From positions 1-64,000 of the forward strand of contig CAVRDF010000010.1 of assembly GCA_963719805.1 (NCBI GenBank): a stretch of 64,000 nt of DNA, written 5' to 3'. Positions 1-9,597 of the stretch are shown here, one piece after another. The stretch is from JAMXLO01 sp963719805. Its GTDB lineage: Bacteria; Pseudomonadota; Alphaproteobacteria; Acetobacterales; Acetobacteraceae. The notes under the pieces were generated by a model that was given only the letters and a program-made list of their open reading frames with translations, was not told the DNA's origin and did no database searches. Position 1 is the first letter of the stretch. Each line of letters starts with the position of its first letter. The translations under genes and the position numbers were made by a program.

Positions 1-284
1 CGGAACAGCGCGGTGCTGCCAGGCCCCAGGCCGTCAAGTGTGCCAAATGGCATGGCCTGCGCCACGCCTTGGCGGAAGCCGATGATTTCGGCGGCGATCG
101 ACCGGCCATCGCGCGTCAACAGGGTAAGCCGGTCGCCAATTGCGGCATGGGCATGCAAGCCGTCGAATTCGACCATCAGCCCGGACAGCGCGGTCATCTG
201 GACACGCACCTGGAAAGGAGCAATCTCCCGCAGCTTGGCGGTGCAGGCCACCGCCCTGTCGCGTAACGAACCTGTATACCTCAT
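1..284 (-). CDS. fliI: FliI, flagellum-specific ATP synthase (N-terminal part only)
   Basis: The first 94 codons of a protein that runs off the left edge. FliI is the ATPase of the flagellar type III export apparatus at the cytoplasmic base of the flagellum. The visible part matches the N-terminal beta-barrel of the FliI/F1-type ATPases: a GLMVEFDG segment, an AAIGDRLTLLTRDGR segment, then EIIGFRQG and MPFGTLDGLGPGS, which correspond to the family's IGD, EVVGF and LMP...GI.PG landmarks. The Walker motifs lie outside the window. The start codon is the ATG read leftwards from 284. It is head-to-head with ctrA, an arrangement familiar in alphaproteobacteria, where CtrA controls flagellar genes. 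Assignment rests on the N-terminal domain and this context. Confidence 0.75.
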   Translation of the reverse strand, partial: MRYTGSLRDRAVACTAKLREIAPFQVRVQMTALSGLMVEFDGLHAHAAIGDRLTLLTRDGRSIAAEIIGFRQGVAQAMPFGTLDGLGPGSTALF

Positions 285-356
285 GGCACGACAGCCATCT
301 CTCTTATGAAATCTTGCTTGGAAATGAAGGTACCGATCTCACACTATGAAGATGTA

Positions 357-422
357 ATACCACCAACGATACAGCCAAATGGTGAAAAAAGATTGGAATG
401 ACACACGCTATGGTGGTATAAA
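357..422 (+). promoter_or_regulatory. Candidate ctrA promoter with a 9-bp inverted repeat
   Basis: In the 170-base gap between fliI and ctrA, ATACCACCA (357-365) and TGGTGGTAT (411-419) form a perfect 9-bp inverted repeat separated by 45 bases. The right arm overlaps a TATAAA (417-422) that lies 18 bases after TTGGAA (393-398), a plausible sigma-70-type -10/-35 pair reading into ctrA. No TTAA-N7-TTAA CtrA box was seen here. Regulator binding is inferred only. Confidence 0.35.
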
Positions 423-454
423 AGCATCGAGATCATACCGGGGAAGCATACGAA

Positions 455-1180
455 ATGCGCATCCTGCTCATCGAAGATGACGTGGTCGCCGCACGAGGCA
501 TCTCCATGATGCTGAAGTCGGGCGGTGCGGTTGTCGACCATGCCGACACCGGCGAGGAAGGTCTCGAACTCACCCGCCACTACGACTACGACATCGTGGT
601 GCTGGACCTGATGCTGCCCGACATCGAGGGTTTCGAGGTCGTGCGCCGCATGCGCATAGCGCGCAATGGCACCCCGGTACTGATTCTGTCCGGCCTGTCG
701 CGGCCGCAGGTCAAGGTCAAGAGCCTCGGTCTTGGCGCTGACGACTTCATTACCAAACCGTTTGACAAAGCCGAACTGATGGCGCGATTGCAGGCCATCG
801 TGCGGCGCAGCAAGGGCTTCAGCCAGCCGTCGCTCAACGTCGGTTCGCTCTCGCTGAACCTCGACAGTCATGACGTGTCAGTCGATGGCCAGCCGGTTCA
901 CCTGACCGGCAAGGAATACTCGATTCTCGAACTTCTGGTGTTGCGCAAGGGCATGGTGCTGACCAAGGAGGCTTTTCTCAATCACCTCTATGGCGGCATG
1001 GACGAACCGGAGATGAAGATCATCGACGTGTTCATCTGCAAGCTGCGCAAGAAGCTGGCGCTTGCGGGGGCGGGCAACCTGATCGGTACGGTTTGGGGAC
1101 GTGGCTACATGATCCGCGAATCGTCCGTCAGCCACACTGGATCGGTACAGGTTACGGTCGACGCGCTCAGCGCCGCCTGA
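455..1180 (+). CDS. ctrA: CtrA, cell-cycle master response regulator
   Basis: A 241-residue OmpR-type response regulator: receiver domain (about 1-118) with acidic pocket EDD at 7-9, phosphoacceptor Asp51 in VVLDLMLPD, and the conserved Thr/Lys in DDFITKPFDK, followed by a winged-helix DNA-binding domain (about 124-225). Asp51 is the position known in CtrA, and the recognition-helix region around KIIDVFICKLRKKL followed by TVWGRGYM is characteristic of CtrA. It controls cell-cycle, flagellar and motility genes in alphaproteobacteria, after phosphotransfer from the CckA-ChpT relay. The tail after about residue 226 is longer and divergent. GGGGAAG upstream is a plausible ribosome site. It is divergent from fliI, consistent with a flagellar role. 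Confidence 0.93.
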   Translation: MRILLIEDDVVAARGISMMLKSGGAVVDHADTGEEGLELTRHYDYDIVVLDLMLPDIEGFEVVRRMRIARNGTPVLILSGLSRPQVKVKSLGLGADDFITKPFDKAELMARLQAIVRRSKGFSQPSLNVGSLSLNLDSHDVSVDGQPVHLTGKEYSILELLVLRKGMVLTKEAFLNHLYGGMDEPEMKIIDVFICKLRKKLALAGAGNLIGTVWGRGYMIRESSVSHTGSVQVTVDALSAA

Positions 1181-1192
1181 CAGAACAGGACG

Positions 1193-2152
1193 CTATTCGT
1201 CGCCGAGTACCCAACTGCGGAACAGCGCCAGATCGATGTTGCCGCCGCTGATCACAAGGCCCACGCGCTTGCCGGCCATGCGCGTGCGTTCCTGTAGCAG
1301 CGCTGCCAGCGGGGCTGCGCCGGCGCCTTCCACCAGATTATGCGTGTCCGTCCAATAGGCTCGGATCGCCGCAGCGATTTCGGCGTCTGACACCGTGACG
1401 ATACGCGACGCGCCGCCGCGTATGATGGCGAACGCCTCCGCATCCGGTTGTCGTACCGCCATGCCATCGGCATGGGTCTCGGCGCGATTGACCGCGACCA
1501 ACCGCCCTTCGGCGAACGAACGCGCGTAGGGCGGCGCACCAGTCGCCTGCACGCCGACGATTTCGGTTTTCAGCCCCAGCAGGTCGCGCACCAGGATGGT
1601 GCCACAGATGCCCGATCCGAGGCCGATCGGCACGTAAACAGCATCGAGCGGCGGCGCGCCCCGGAACAATTCCAGCGCGTAGGTGGCAACGCCTTTCACC
1701 AGATCCGGCGCGAACGATGGAGCGAACTCGAGATCCTCGGCTGCTGCGAGCCGTGCTGCCTCGTCGCGCGCCATCTCGAAGTCATCGCCGTGCTCGACCA
1801 GCCGTGCGCCGAACGCGCGCATCGCAGCATTCTTTTCGACGCTGTTGCCATGCGGCACCACCACCGTGACGCCGACGCCATAATGCCGGCCGGCATAGGC
1901 CAGCGACTGTCCGTGATTGCCGCGCGTCGCCGAGACGATGCCGCTTACCTGCGGCCGATCGCGACGCAGCCGTTCCGCGTAGACCAATCCGCCACGCAGC
2001 TTGAATGCGCCCGTCGGCGTTTGATTTTCGTGCTTGACCCACACGTCGGCACCGCTGCGTTCCGCCAATAGCGGCCATGGATATTGCGGCGTGCCGGGGA
2101 AGCTCGCGTGCACAACTGAAAGGGCGTCTTCGAGTTCGGGAAGGGTGAACAT
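1193..2152 (-). CDS. Threonine dehydratase-like PLP enzyme (threonine/serine dehydratase family)
   Basis: A fold-type II PLP enzyme of 319 residues. The Schiff-base lysine is Lys51 in TGAFKLRGG; RGNHG follows as the substrate loop, GLGSG as the phosphate-binding glycine loop, and SGGN near the C terminus. Family members deaminate L-threonine or L-serine to 2-oxo acids; no regulatory ACT domain follows, so this is the short, catabolic-type form. I chose the ATG at 2152 (MFTLPELEDA) because the 40 residues that would lie upstream are low-complexity and unlike the family. The protein starts about 100 bases from truB, divergently. Exact substrate is not determined; racemases and other dehydratases share this fold. 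Confidence 0.85.
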   Translation of the reverse strand: MFTLPELEDALSVVHASFPGTPQYPWPLLAERSGADVWVKHENQTPTGAFKLRGGLVYAERLRRDRPQVSGIVSATRGNHGQSLAYAGRHYGVGVTVVVPHGNSVEKNAAMRAFGARLVEHGDDFEMARDEAARLAAAEDLEFAPSFAPDLVKGVATYALELFRGAPPLDAVYVPIGLGSGICGTILVRDLLGLKTEIVGVQATGAPPYARSFAEGRLVAVNRAETHADGMAVRQPDAEAFAIIRGGASRIVTVSDAEIAAAIRAYWTDTHNLVEGAGAAPLAALLQERTRMAGKRVGLVISGGNIDLALFRSWVLGDE

Positions 2153-2253
2153 GGCGGACCGTACAGGGCACGCCTCGACAGCCTGGTCAAGCTGCCGTTG
2201 ACACTCTCCGCCGCTCCCCGTACGTCCGCGCGCTTCCAGGAACCGCCGCCACC

Positions 2254-3180
2254 ATGTCCCGCCGCAAGCCACGCGGCCGTCCGCTCGACGGCTGGTTGAT
2301 TATCGACAAGCCGCCGGGGCTCACCAGCACCGACGTGGTCAACCGCGTCCGCCGCGCGTTCGACGCGCAGAAGGCCGGCCACGGCGGCACGCTGGACCCG
2401 CTCGCCACGGGCGTGCTGCCCATCGCCTTCGGCGCCGCCACCAAGACCGTCCCCTATGTGATGGACGGCACCAAGCTGTACCGCTTCACCCTCCGCTTCG
2501 GTGAGGCGCGCGATACCGACGATGCCGATGGCAAGGTCACGGCCAGCTCACCCGTCCGGCCCAGCGATGAACAGATCCATGCTGCGCTGCCGCGGTTCCG
2601 CGGCGATATCATGCAGATCCCGCCGGCGTTTTCCGCGGTGAAGGTCGCGGGCGAGCGGGCCTATGACATGGCCCGCGAAGGCCGCCCGCCGGTCCTCGAA
2701 CCTCGCCCCGCGCGCGTCGATTGCTTCGACCTGATCGCAAGACCCGACGCCGATAACGCCATCTTCGAGGTCGCCTCCGGCAAGGGAGTCTACATGCGGA
2801 GCCTGGCGCGCGACCTTGCCATTGCCTGCGGTTCACTCGGCCATATCGCCGCGCTGCGGCGGCTGCGGGTCGGGCCGTTCACCGAGGCCCGGGCAATACC
2901 CCTGGACAAATTGCACGCAACGGAGGATACCGCGCCGGCTTCCCCGGACCTGTTGCTTCCGGTCGCGACCGCGCTGGCCGACATCCCGGCGCTGGCCTTG
3001 ACCGAAGCAGAGGCCAGTGGCCTGAGGCACGGCCAGGCGATAAGCCTGGTCACGCTGATGGGCCGCATCCCCGGTTCGGCCGATCCATCTGGTGGGTTGG
3101 TACGCGCCATGGCGGGGAGCCGCGTCCTCGGACTAGCCCGGCTGGCAGACGGCTGGATGAAACCCGAACGGATGCTGTAA
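2254..3180 (+). CDS. truB: TruB, tRNA pseudouridine(55) synthase
   Basis: A 308-residue protein with all TruB landmarks: GWLIIDKPPGLTS near residue 13, the catalytic-aspartate motif HGGTLDPLATGVLPI with Asp48, a KLYRF strand, the RFRGDIMQIPPAFSAVKV segment and a VYMRSLARDLA motif. It converts U55 to pseudouridine in the T-loop of nearly all tRNAs. The C-terminal region (from about 240) matches the small TruB C-terminal domain. It is followed after 24 bases by rpsO and then pnp, the classic truB-rpsO-pnp gene order, so the three are likely co-transcribed. Confidence 0.95.
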   Translation: MSRRKPRGRPLDGWLIIDKPPGLTSTDVVNRVRRAFDAQKAGHGGTLDPLATGVLPIAFGAATKTVPYVMDGTKLYRFTLRFGEARDTDDADGKVTASSPVRPSDEQIHAALPRFRGDIMQIPPAFSAVKVAGERAYDMAREGRPPVLEPRPARVDCFDLIARPDADNAIFEVASGKGVYMRSLARDLAIACGSLGHIAALRRLRVGPFTEARAIPLDKLHATEDTAPASPDLLLPVATALADIPALALTEAEASGLRHGQAISLVTLMGRIPGSADPSGGLVRAMAGSRVLGLARLADGWMKPERML

Positions 3181-3204
3181 CCCGTAGCCAAGGAGACTGC
3201 ATCG

Positions 3205-3474
3205 ATGTCGATTACCGCGGAGCGCCGCACGGCGCTGATCGGCGAGTACGCCACGGGCACGAGCGATACCGGCAGCCCGGAAGTCCAGGTTGCCCTGCTG
3301 TCCGAGCGTATCGGCAACCTGACCGAGCACCTGAAGACCCACGCCAAGGATTTCCACTCTCGCCGTGGCCTGTTGATGCTGGTCGGCCGTCGCCGCCGGT
3401 TGCTCGACTACCTCAAGGCGAAGGATCAGGCTCGCTACGAAACACTGATCGGACGGCTCAGTCTGCGCCGTTAA
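3205..3474 (+). CDS. rpsO: Small ribosomal subunit protein uS15
   Basis: An 89-residue protein, the normal length for S15. It has the family pattern TGSPEVQVALLSERI, LTEHLKTHAKD, HSRRGLL and the basic GRRRRLLDYLK segment that contacts 16S rRNA helix 22 at the three-way junction. It is needed early in 30S assembly and bridges to the 50S subunit. A strong ribosome site, AAGGAG at 3190-3195, stands nine bases before the ATG. It is the middle gene of truB-rpsO-pnp. Confidence 0.97.
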   Translation: MSITAERRTALIGEYATGTSDTGSPEVQVALLSERIGNLTEHLKTHAKDFHSRRGLLMLVGRRRRLLDYLKAKDQARYETLIGRLSLRR

Positions 3475-3800
3475 CTTCTTTGGCCGCTGAATGCCCCTAT
3501 ATGGGCAATAGTGGTGCCTACCCCCGGGCCATGGTGGAACGGGGCAACGCCGAGGGAGCCGGCAATTGCTCCCGAACGCCGCGACATGCGGCGGACCGAC
3601 AGACCGTCGAACCGGCGACCCGAGGTGCGGGTTTCGCGACGGCGTTTCCGGCCACATGGCCCGCGGCTGCGCCCGCGCTCTCCGCTCACGCAGCCCGCGC
3701 CTTCCATGCGACCCGAGACGCCGCCTCCCGCCCCAGTTGGGCCTCTGGCGCGATCGGAATGCCGTCCGCCGATGCCAGCGCATCAACCAAGGACGTGTGA
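3475..3800 (+). promoter_or_regulatory. Structured leader between rpsO and pnp
   Basis: A 326-base gap with no convincing gene. Three stem-loops follow one another: GGGAGC (3554-3559) with GCTCCC (3568-3573); CGCCGC (3577-3582) with GCGGCG (3588-3593) around a five-base loop; and CCGTCG (3604-3609) with CGACGG (3637-3642) enclosing ACCCG/CGGGT (3618-3632). In enteric bacteria the pnp leader folds into a hairpin that RNase III cuts, after which PNPase represses its own translation. The position suggests a comparable leader, but no autoregulation is shown here. AAGGA at 3789-3793 is the pnp ribosome site. Open frames across this gap are low-complexity and unlike any family I know. Confidence 0.5.
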
Positions 3801-6042
3801 ATGTTCAACTACTACCGCAAGGAACTCGACTGGGGCGGCCGCAAGCTGATCCTGGAAACCGGCAAGATCGCCCGCCAAGCCGATGGCGCCGTGTTAGCAC
3901 GCTATGGCGACACCATCGTGCTGTGCACGGCCGTCGGGGTGAAGACCTCCCGTCCGGGCCAGGACTTCTTCCCGCTCACCGTGAACTACCAGGAAAAGGC
4001 GTTCGCCGCCGGTAAGATCCCCGGCGGCTTCTTCAAGCGCGAAGGCCGGCCCAGCGAGGCCGAGACCCTGAAGTCGCGCCTGATCGACCGCCCGATCCGT
4101 CCGCTGTTCCCGGAGAATTTCCGCAACGAGGTGCAGATCGTCGCCACTGTGCTCAGCCACGATCTGGAGAACGACCCCGACGTCGTCGCCCTGATCGGCT
4201 GCTCGGCCGCACTGACGCTGTCCGGCATCCCGTTCTTCGGACCGATCGCCGCCGCCCGCGTCGGCTACGAAGACGGGCAGTACATCCTCAACCCCACCTC
4301 CGACCAGATGAAGCGCAGCCAGCTCGAACTGGTGGTCGCCGGCACCACTGAAGGCGTGCTGATGGTGGAGTCCGAGGCGAAGGAGCTGTCCGAGGACGTC
4401 ATGCTTGGCGCCGTCACCTTCGGCCACCAGAGCTTCCAGCCGGTGATCCAGGCGATCATCGAACTGGCGGAACATGCCGCGAAGGAGCCGTGGGCGCTCT
4501 CCGAGCCGTCCGCCGAGCAACTGGCGTTGAAGGCCCGGGTGGACGCCGTGTCCCGCGCCGGCCTCGCTGAGGCTTACCAGGAGCCGGACAAGGCTGCCCG
4601 CCACACCAAGGTCGATGCCGTGCGCGGCAAGATGGCCGAGACATTGGCCGGCGAAGGTCTCGACACCGAGAAGGCCAAGTCGCTGTTCCATGATCTGGAA
4701 GCCGACGTGGTCCGCAGTGCCATCCTGGACACCGGCCGCCGCATCGACGGCCGCGATACCAAGACGGTCCGGCCCATCGTCGCCGAAGTTGGCGTGCTGC
4801 CGCGTGCGCACGGCTCCGCCTTGTTCACCCGAGGCGAGACGCAGGCATTCTGCGTCGCCACGCTCGGGACCGGGCAGGATGAGCAGATCATCGACGCGCT
4901 CGAGGGCGAATACCGCGAGCACTTCATGCTGCACTACAACTTCCCGCCCTATTCGGTGGGCGAGGCCGGCCGCATGGGCTCGCCGGGACGCCGCGAAGTC
5001 GGCCACGGGAAGCTCGCATGGCGCGCCATCCATCCGCTGCTGCCGGAGAAGGACAAGTTCCCCTACACGCTGCGTATCGTCTCCGAAATCACCGAGTTCG
5101 AACGGTTCCTCGTCGATGGCGACCGTATGCGGCAGTTCGCTGTCGCTGATGGACGCCGGCGTGCCGCTGAAGCGGCCGGTGGCCGGTATCGCCATGGGCC
5201 TGATCAAGGAGGACCGTGGTTTCGCCGTGCTCTCGGACATCCTGGGAGACGAGGATCATCTCGGCGACATGGACTTCAAGGTCGCCGGTACGGATACCGG
5301 CGTCACCGCGCTGCAGATGGACATCAAGATCACCTCGATCACGCCCGACATCATGCGCATCGCCTTAGCGCAGGCGCGCGATGGGCGGATGCACATCCTG
5401 GGCGAGATGGCGAAGGCGCTCACCGGTCATCGTGGCGACGTGGCGGCGACCGCACCGCGCATCACGATCATGAACGTGCCGAAGGAGAAGATCCGCGAGG
5501 TTATCGGCACCGGCGGCAAGGTGATCCGCGAAATCGTCGAGCAGACCGGCTGCAAGGTCGACATTGAGGACGATGGCACGATCAAGATCGCGGCTACTGA
5601 TGCGCTGCAGGCGCAGCGGGCGATCGACTGGATCCGCGGCATCGTCGCCGAACCGGAAATCGGCGTGATCTACAATGGCAAGGTGGTGAAGACCGCCGAC
5701 TTCGGCGCCTTCGTCAACTTCCTGGGCTCGCGTGACGGCCTGGTGCACATCAGCGAACTGCAGCAGGGCCGTGTCGGCAAGACCGGCGACGTGGTGAACG
5801 TCGGCGACCAGGTGAAGGTCAAGGTCATCGGCTTCGATGACCGCGGCAAGGTGAAGCTGTCGATGCGGGTGGTCGATCAGGCCACCGGTGAGGACATCAC
5901 CGAGAAGGTCGGCGCCAAGCCCGGCCGCGGCGACCGTGACCGCGGGGAGCGGGGCGAACGCCGCGAGCGCCGCGACAACGACCAGCAGCCCGAATCGGAT
6001 GTCCCACCGGAAATGGCCGATCAACCAAGCGTGGGAGAGTAA
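3801..6042 (+). CDS. pnp: Polyribonucleotide nucleotidyltransferase (PNPase), split by a +1 frameshift
   Basis: PNPase degrades RNA 3' to 5' phosphorolytically. After correction the product is about 746 residues with the full layout: first RNase PH domain, helical domain (about 235-320), second catalytic RNase PH domain, KH domain (around IREVIGTGGKVIREI) and S1 domain (around VVKTADFGAFVNF), then an Arg/Asp-rich tail. The reading frame breaks after Glu432: the conserved ITESNGSSSM active-site motif is encoded as GAG-T-TCG-AAC, one T too many at 5097-5098. As written, translation runs out of frame to a stop at 5567 and loses the active site, KH and S1. No slippery heptamer is visible, so a sequencing error or true mutation is more likely than programmed shifting. 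Confidence 0.93.
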
Positions 6043-6053
6043 GGCAGGTCGGG

Positions 6054-6078
6054 CCCTCTCCCGCGAAGCGGGGGAGGG
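6054..6078 (+). terminator. Strong hairpin after pnp
   Basis: Eleven bases after the pnp stop, CCCTCTCCCGC (6054-6064) pairs with GCGGGGGAGGG (6068-6078) around a GAA loop, with a single G-T wobble. There is no clear T-run after it. Near-identical CCCTC/GAGGG hairpins are common dispersed intergenic elements in alphaproteobacteria, so it may be a terminator, an mRNA 3'-end stabiliser, or a copy of such a repeat. Confidence 0.6.
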
Positions 6079-6156
6079 GGTCCACCGAAATTCACTTTTC
6101 ATCCGCCCACAACCGCCGTAACGGTTGTGTCACACGGCCTCGGGAGGCGAAGGCCC

Positions 6157-7569
<1,413 letters not shown>

Positions 7570-7571
7570 CG

Positions 7572-7943
7572 CTATCCACGGGTCAGCGCAGTCAGCGCCT
7601 CGGCTTCGGTATCGACATGTATTGTGTGGTAACCGGCCTCCTCCGCGGAACGGTCCATCTGTTCCGATGCGATATGCGCACCGCCGCCCCGGCCCACGAT
7701 GCGCACGACCCGCCGCATCCCGGCCTTGTGCAATGCCGCCTGTAGATGCTCGATGTGCTCCATCACGTGCCGGGATGCCGGCCGCATGTTGGCGATGTCG
7801 CTGATGCAGTCGAATCCAGGCTTCAGTTTGGGCAGTAACGACATGACTTCAGCCTGCAACCGGTCGACATCCGAAATGCTGAGCGAATTGATCCAGCGCA
7901 GGATCAGACGGTTGTGCTCCTGATCGATTTCGGCACGGTGCAT
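7572..7943 (-). CDS. STAS/SpoIIAA-like small protein, function unknown
   Basis: A 123-residue soluble protein beginning MHRAEIDQEHNRL and showing alternating strands and helices (LILRWINSL, VDRLQAEVMSLLPKL, FDCISDIANMRP, MRRVVRIVGRG) typical of SpoIIAA-fold/STAS-like domains that act as anti-sigma antagonists or bind lipids. I cannot name a specific family. AGGAG (complement of 7951-7955) lies eight bases before the ATG at 7943, which supports this start over one eight codons earlier. It converges on the nitronate monooxygenase gene, with only two bases between the stops. Confidence 0.55.
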   Translation of the reverse strand: MHRAEIDQEHNRLILRWINSLSISDVDRLQAEVMSLLPKLKPGFDCISDIANMRPASRHVMEHIEHLQAALHKAGMRRVVRIVGRGGGAHIASEQMDRSAEEAGYHTIHVDTEAEALTALTRG

Positions 7944-8025
7944 GGCGTTGCTCCTGTTGCTGCGCACGCGAACGACGTGACCTCACTACGCACAGGTGAA
8001 CGATCCATTAACCACTGGTCCTGAC

Positions 8026-8772
8026 ATGAACCTCCTGCTCATCAATCCCAACATCACCGAAGCGATGACTGCCTCGATGGCGGAGGAAGCGCGCCGCTTC
8101 GCCTCGCCAGGTACCACGATCAACGCCGTCACCGCGGCGTTCGGCACGCAGTATGTGGAGAACCGCGCCGAGGCGGCGATCGCATCGCATGCCGTGCTCG
8201 ACGCGCTGGCAAAGCACGCGGCAGGTTCCGACGCCGCCATCGTCTGCGCGTTCGGCGATCCCGGCCTTGCCGCGGCGCGCGAGTTCGCCGACATCCCCAT
8301 CGTGGGCATCGAAAAGTCCGCGATCCTCGCCGCCTGGATGCTCGGGCGGCGCTATTCGATCATCTGCCTCACGCCGCGGCTGCGTACCTGGTACATCGAG
8401 TGTGCGCAGGAGCACGGGCTTGCCGGCCGGCTTGCCAGCGTGCGTGCGCTCGACGCGCCGATCGGCGACATCATGCAGGCCAGGCAGCAGTTCCGCGACA
8501 CGCTGCTGCGCACGTGCCTGGATGCGATTGAACAGGACGAAGCCGAGGTCATCATCTTCGGTGGCGGGCCCATCGCGGGACTGGCGCGCGAGCTGCGCGA
8601 CGCAATTCCGGTTCCGGCACTCGATGGCGTGGGCTGCGCCGTGCGGATGGCCGAGGCCCTCGTCGGACTGCATCCGCGTCCGCCGCAACGCGGCAGCTTC
8701 GCGCGTCCGGCAGGCAAGCCAGCGAGGGGACTGGCGCCGGAGCTGATGCGGCGCATCACCGGCGAGACATAG
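8026..8772 (+). CDS. Asp/Glu/hydantoin racemase-family protein
   Basis: A 248-residue protein starting MNLLLINPNIT, the N-terminal signature of hydantoin racemases and related cofactor-independent racemases. The first catalytic cysteine is present in AIVCAFGDPGL. The second conserved cysteine, normally in a GCAG motif in the C-terminal half, is replaced: the matching strand reads VIIFGGGPIAGL. The next segment, PALDGVGCAVRMAEAL, matches the family C terminus and carries a cysteine at a non-catalytic site. It may therefore act as an isomerase or lyase of another kind, like arylmalonate decarboxylase, which uses one cysteine. A GTG start at 7996 would add ten residues. It stands alone, divergent from the STAS-like gene. 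Confidence 0.7.
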   Translation: MNLLLINPNITEAMTASMAEEARRFASPGTTINAVTAAFGTQYVENRAEAAIASHAVLDALAKHAAGSDAAIVCAFGDPGLAAAREFADIPIVGIEKSAILAAWMLGRRYSIICLTPRLRTWYIECAQEHGLAGRLASVRALDAPIGDIMQARQQFRDTLLRTCLDAIEQDEAEVIIFGGGPIAGLARELRDAIPVPALDGVGCAVRMAEALVGLHPRPPQRGSFARPAGKPARGLAPELMRRITGET

Positions 8773-8773
8773 A

Positions 8774-9571
8774 TCAGCCGGCCGGCAGTGCGTCCAGGAT
8801 GATCCGCCCGAACATCGTCATCTCCGGGCTGGTCTCGGCGTAGCGGTCCACTGCCGCGAGTATCCGCCGCGTGGTTTCGGCATCGGGCGCCGTACCGCGC
8901 GGAGCGGGTAGCCGCGCTACGATGTCCGCTGCTGCCTCCCGCGCGGCCGTCTGGAACGCTGCCCGCCTGGCATTGGTCTCCTGCGCGTGCAGCCGTGGCA
9001 CCAGTTCGTCCGCCAGCCACACCAGCGCGGTGGGCCAGTGCGCGATCTGTCGATACAGCGCGGGGATGAACGGCGCGCCACCGACCTCGGTAGCAAACCG
9101 CATAAGCACCGCACGCTGTTCTGGCGGCAACGCTCCGGGCTCCACATTCCCCGGCATCGGTGCGAGCAGATCCGGTGGCGTCCATGTGCCGGAGATGCCG
9201 GGCCCGGCTGGCGGCGTTGCGGTGAGCAGCCGACGCAGGCAGGAACCGAACACCAGATTCACCGGCGACACCCGTACGAAGTTGGCGGCGATGTTGCGGA
9301 TCGCCGCAACGTCCGCTGCATCCCAGGACATGACGGTTGGAGACGCGGGTTGCAGCCGCACATCGGCGGCAAGGCGCCATCCGGTTTCCGGAATGACGCC
9401 CGATGCCATTGCTGGCCGTAACGCCTCCCAGGTCCATTCGAGCACGCCAGGCAGCGTCGCAAGATAGCGCTGTAGCGACGACACATACGGCACACCGGAG
9501 AAGCGGCGGATCCCCGCGTAGATCGCGGCGATACGGCCGGTGGCCTGCGATTCAAGCAGTTCAGGTAGCAT
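8774..9571 (-). CDS. DehI-family halocarboxylic acid dehydrogenase/dehalogenase-like protein
   Basis: A 265-residue helical protein with the opening pattern of DehI proteins: a VPELLE-like start (LPELLESQATGRIAAIYAGIR), then GVPYVSSLQRYLATLPGVLEWTWEALRP, matching the two-repeat helical DehI fold of group I 2-haloacid dehalogenases. Most genomic members lack a proven substrate. The second half (IPALYRQIAHWPTALVWLADEL) resembles the second pseudo-repeat. It converges with the racemase-like gene, with stops next to each other. The family call rests on pattern, not on identified catalytic residues. Confidence 0.55.
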   Translation of the reverse strand: MLPELLESQATGRIAAIYAGIRRFSGVPYVSSLQRYLATLPGVLEWTWEALRPAMASGVIPETGWRLAADVRLQPASPTVMSWDAADVAAIRNIAANFVRVSPVNLVFGSCLRRLLTATPPAGPGISGTWTPPDLLAPMPGNVEPGALPPEQRAVLMRFATEVGGAPFIPALYRQIAHWPTALVWLADELVPRLHAQETNARRAAFQTAAREAAADIVARLPAPRGTAPDAETTRRILAAVDRYAETSPEMTMFGRIILDALPAG

Positions 9572-9597
9572 CGCTGGCCACGCGCCTCAGTGTCACG

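Noticed and set aside
3480..3800. Open frames of about 106-149 residues before pnp
   Set aside because: Low-complexity Arg/Ala/Pro-rich sequence, no family likeness, and the region is a run of hairpins.
5090..5110. Programmed frameshift in pnp
   Set aside because: No slippery heptamer or following stimulatory structure was evident at GAGTTCGAAC.
3894..5240. Long frame (448 residues) on the reverse strand across pnp
   Set aside because: Antisense to a clear pnp; no family pattern.
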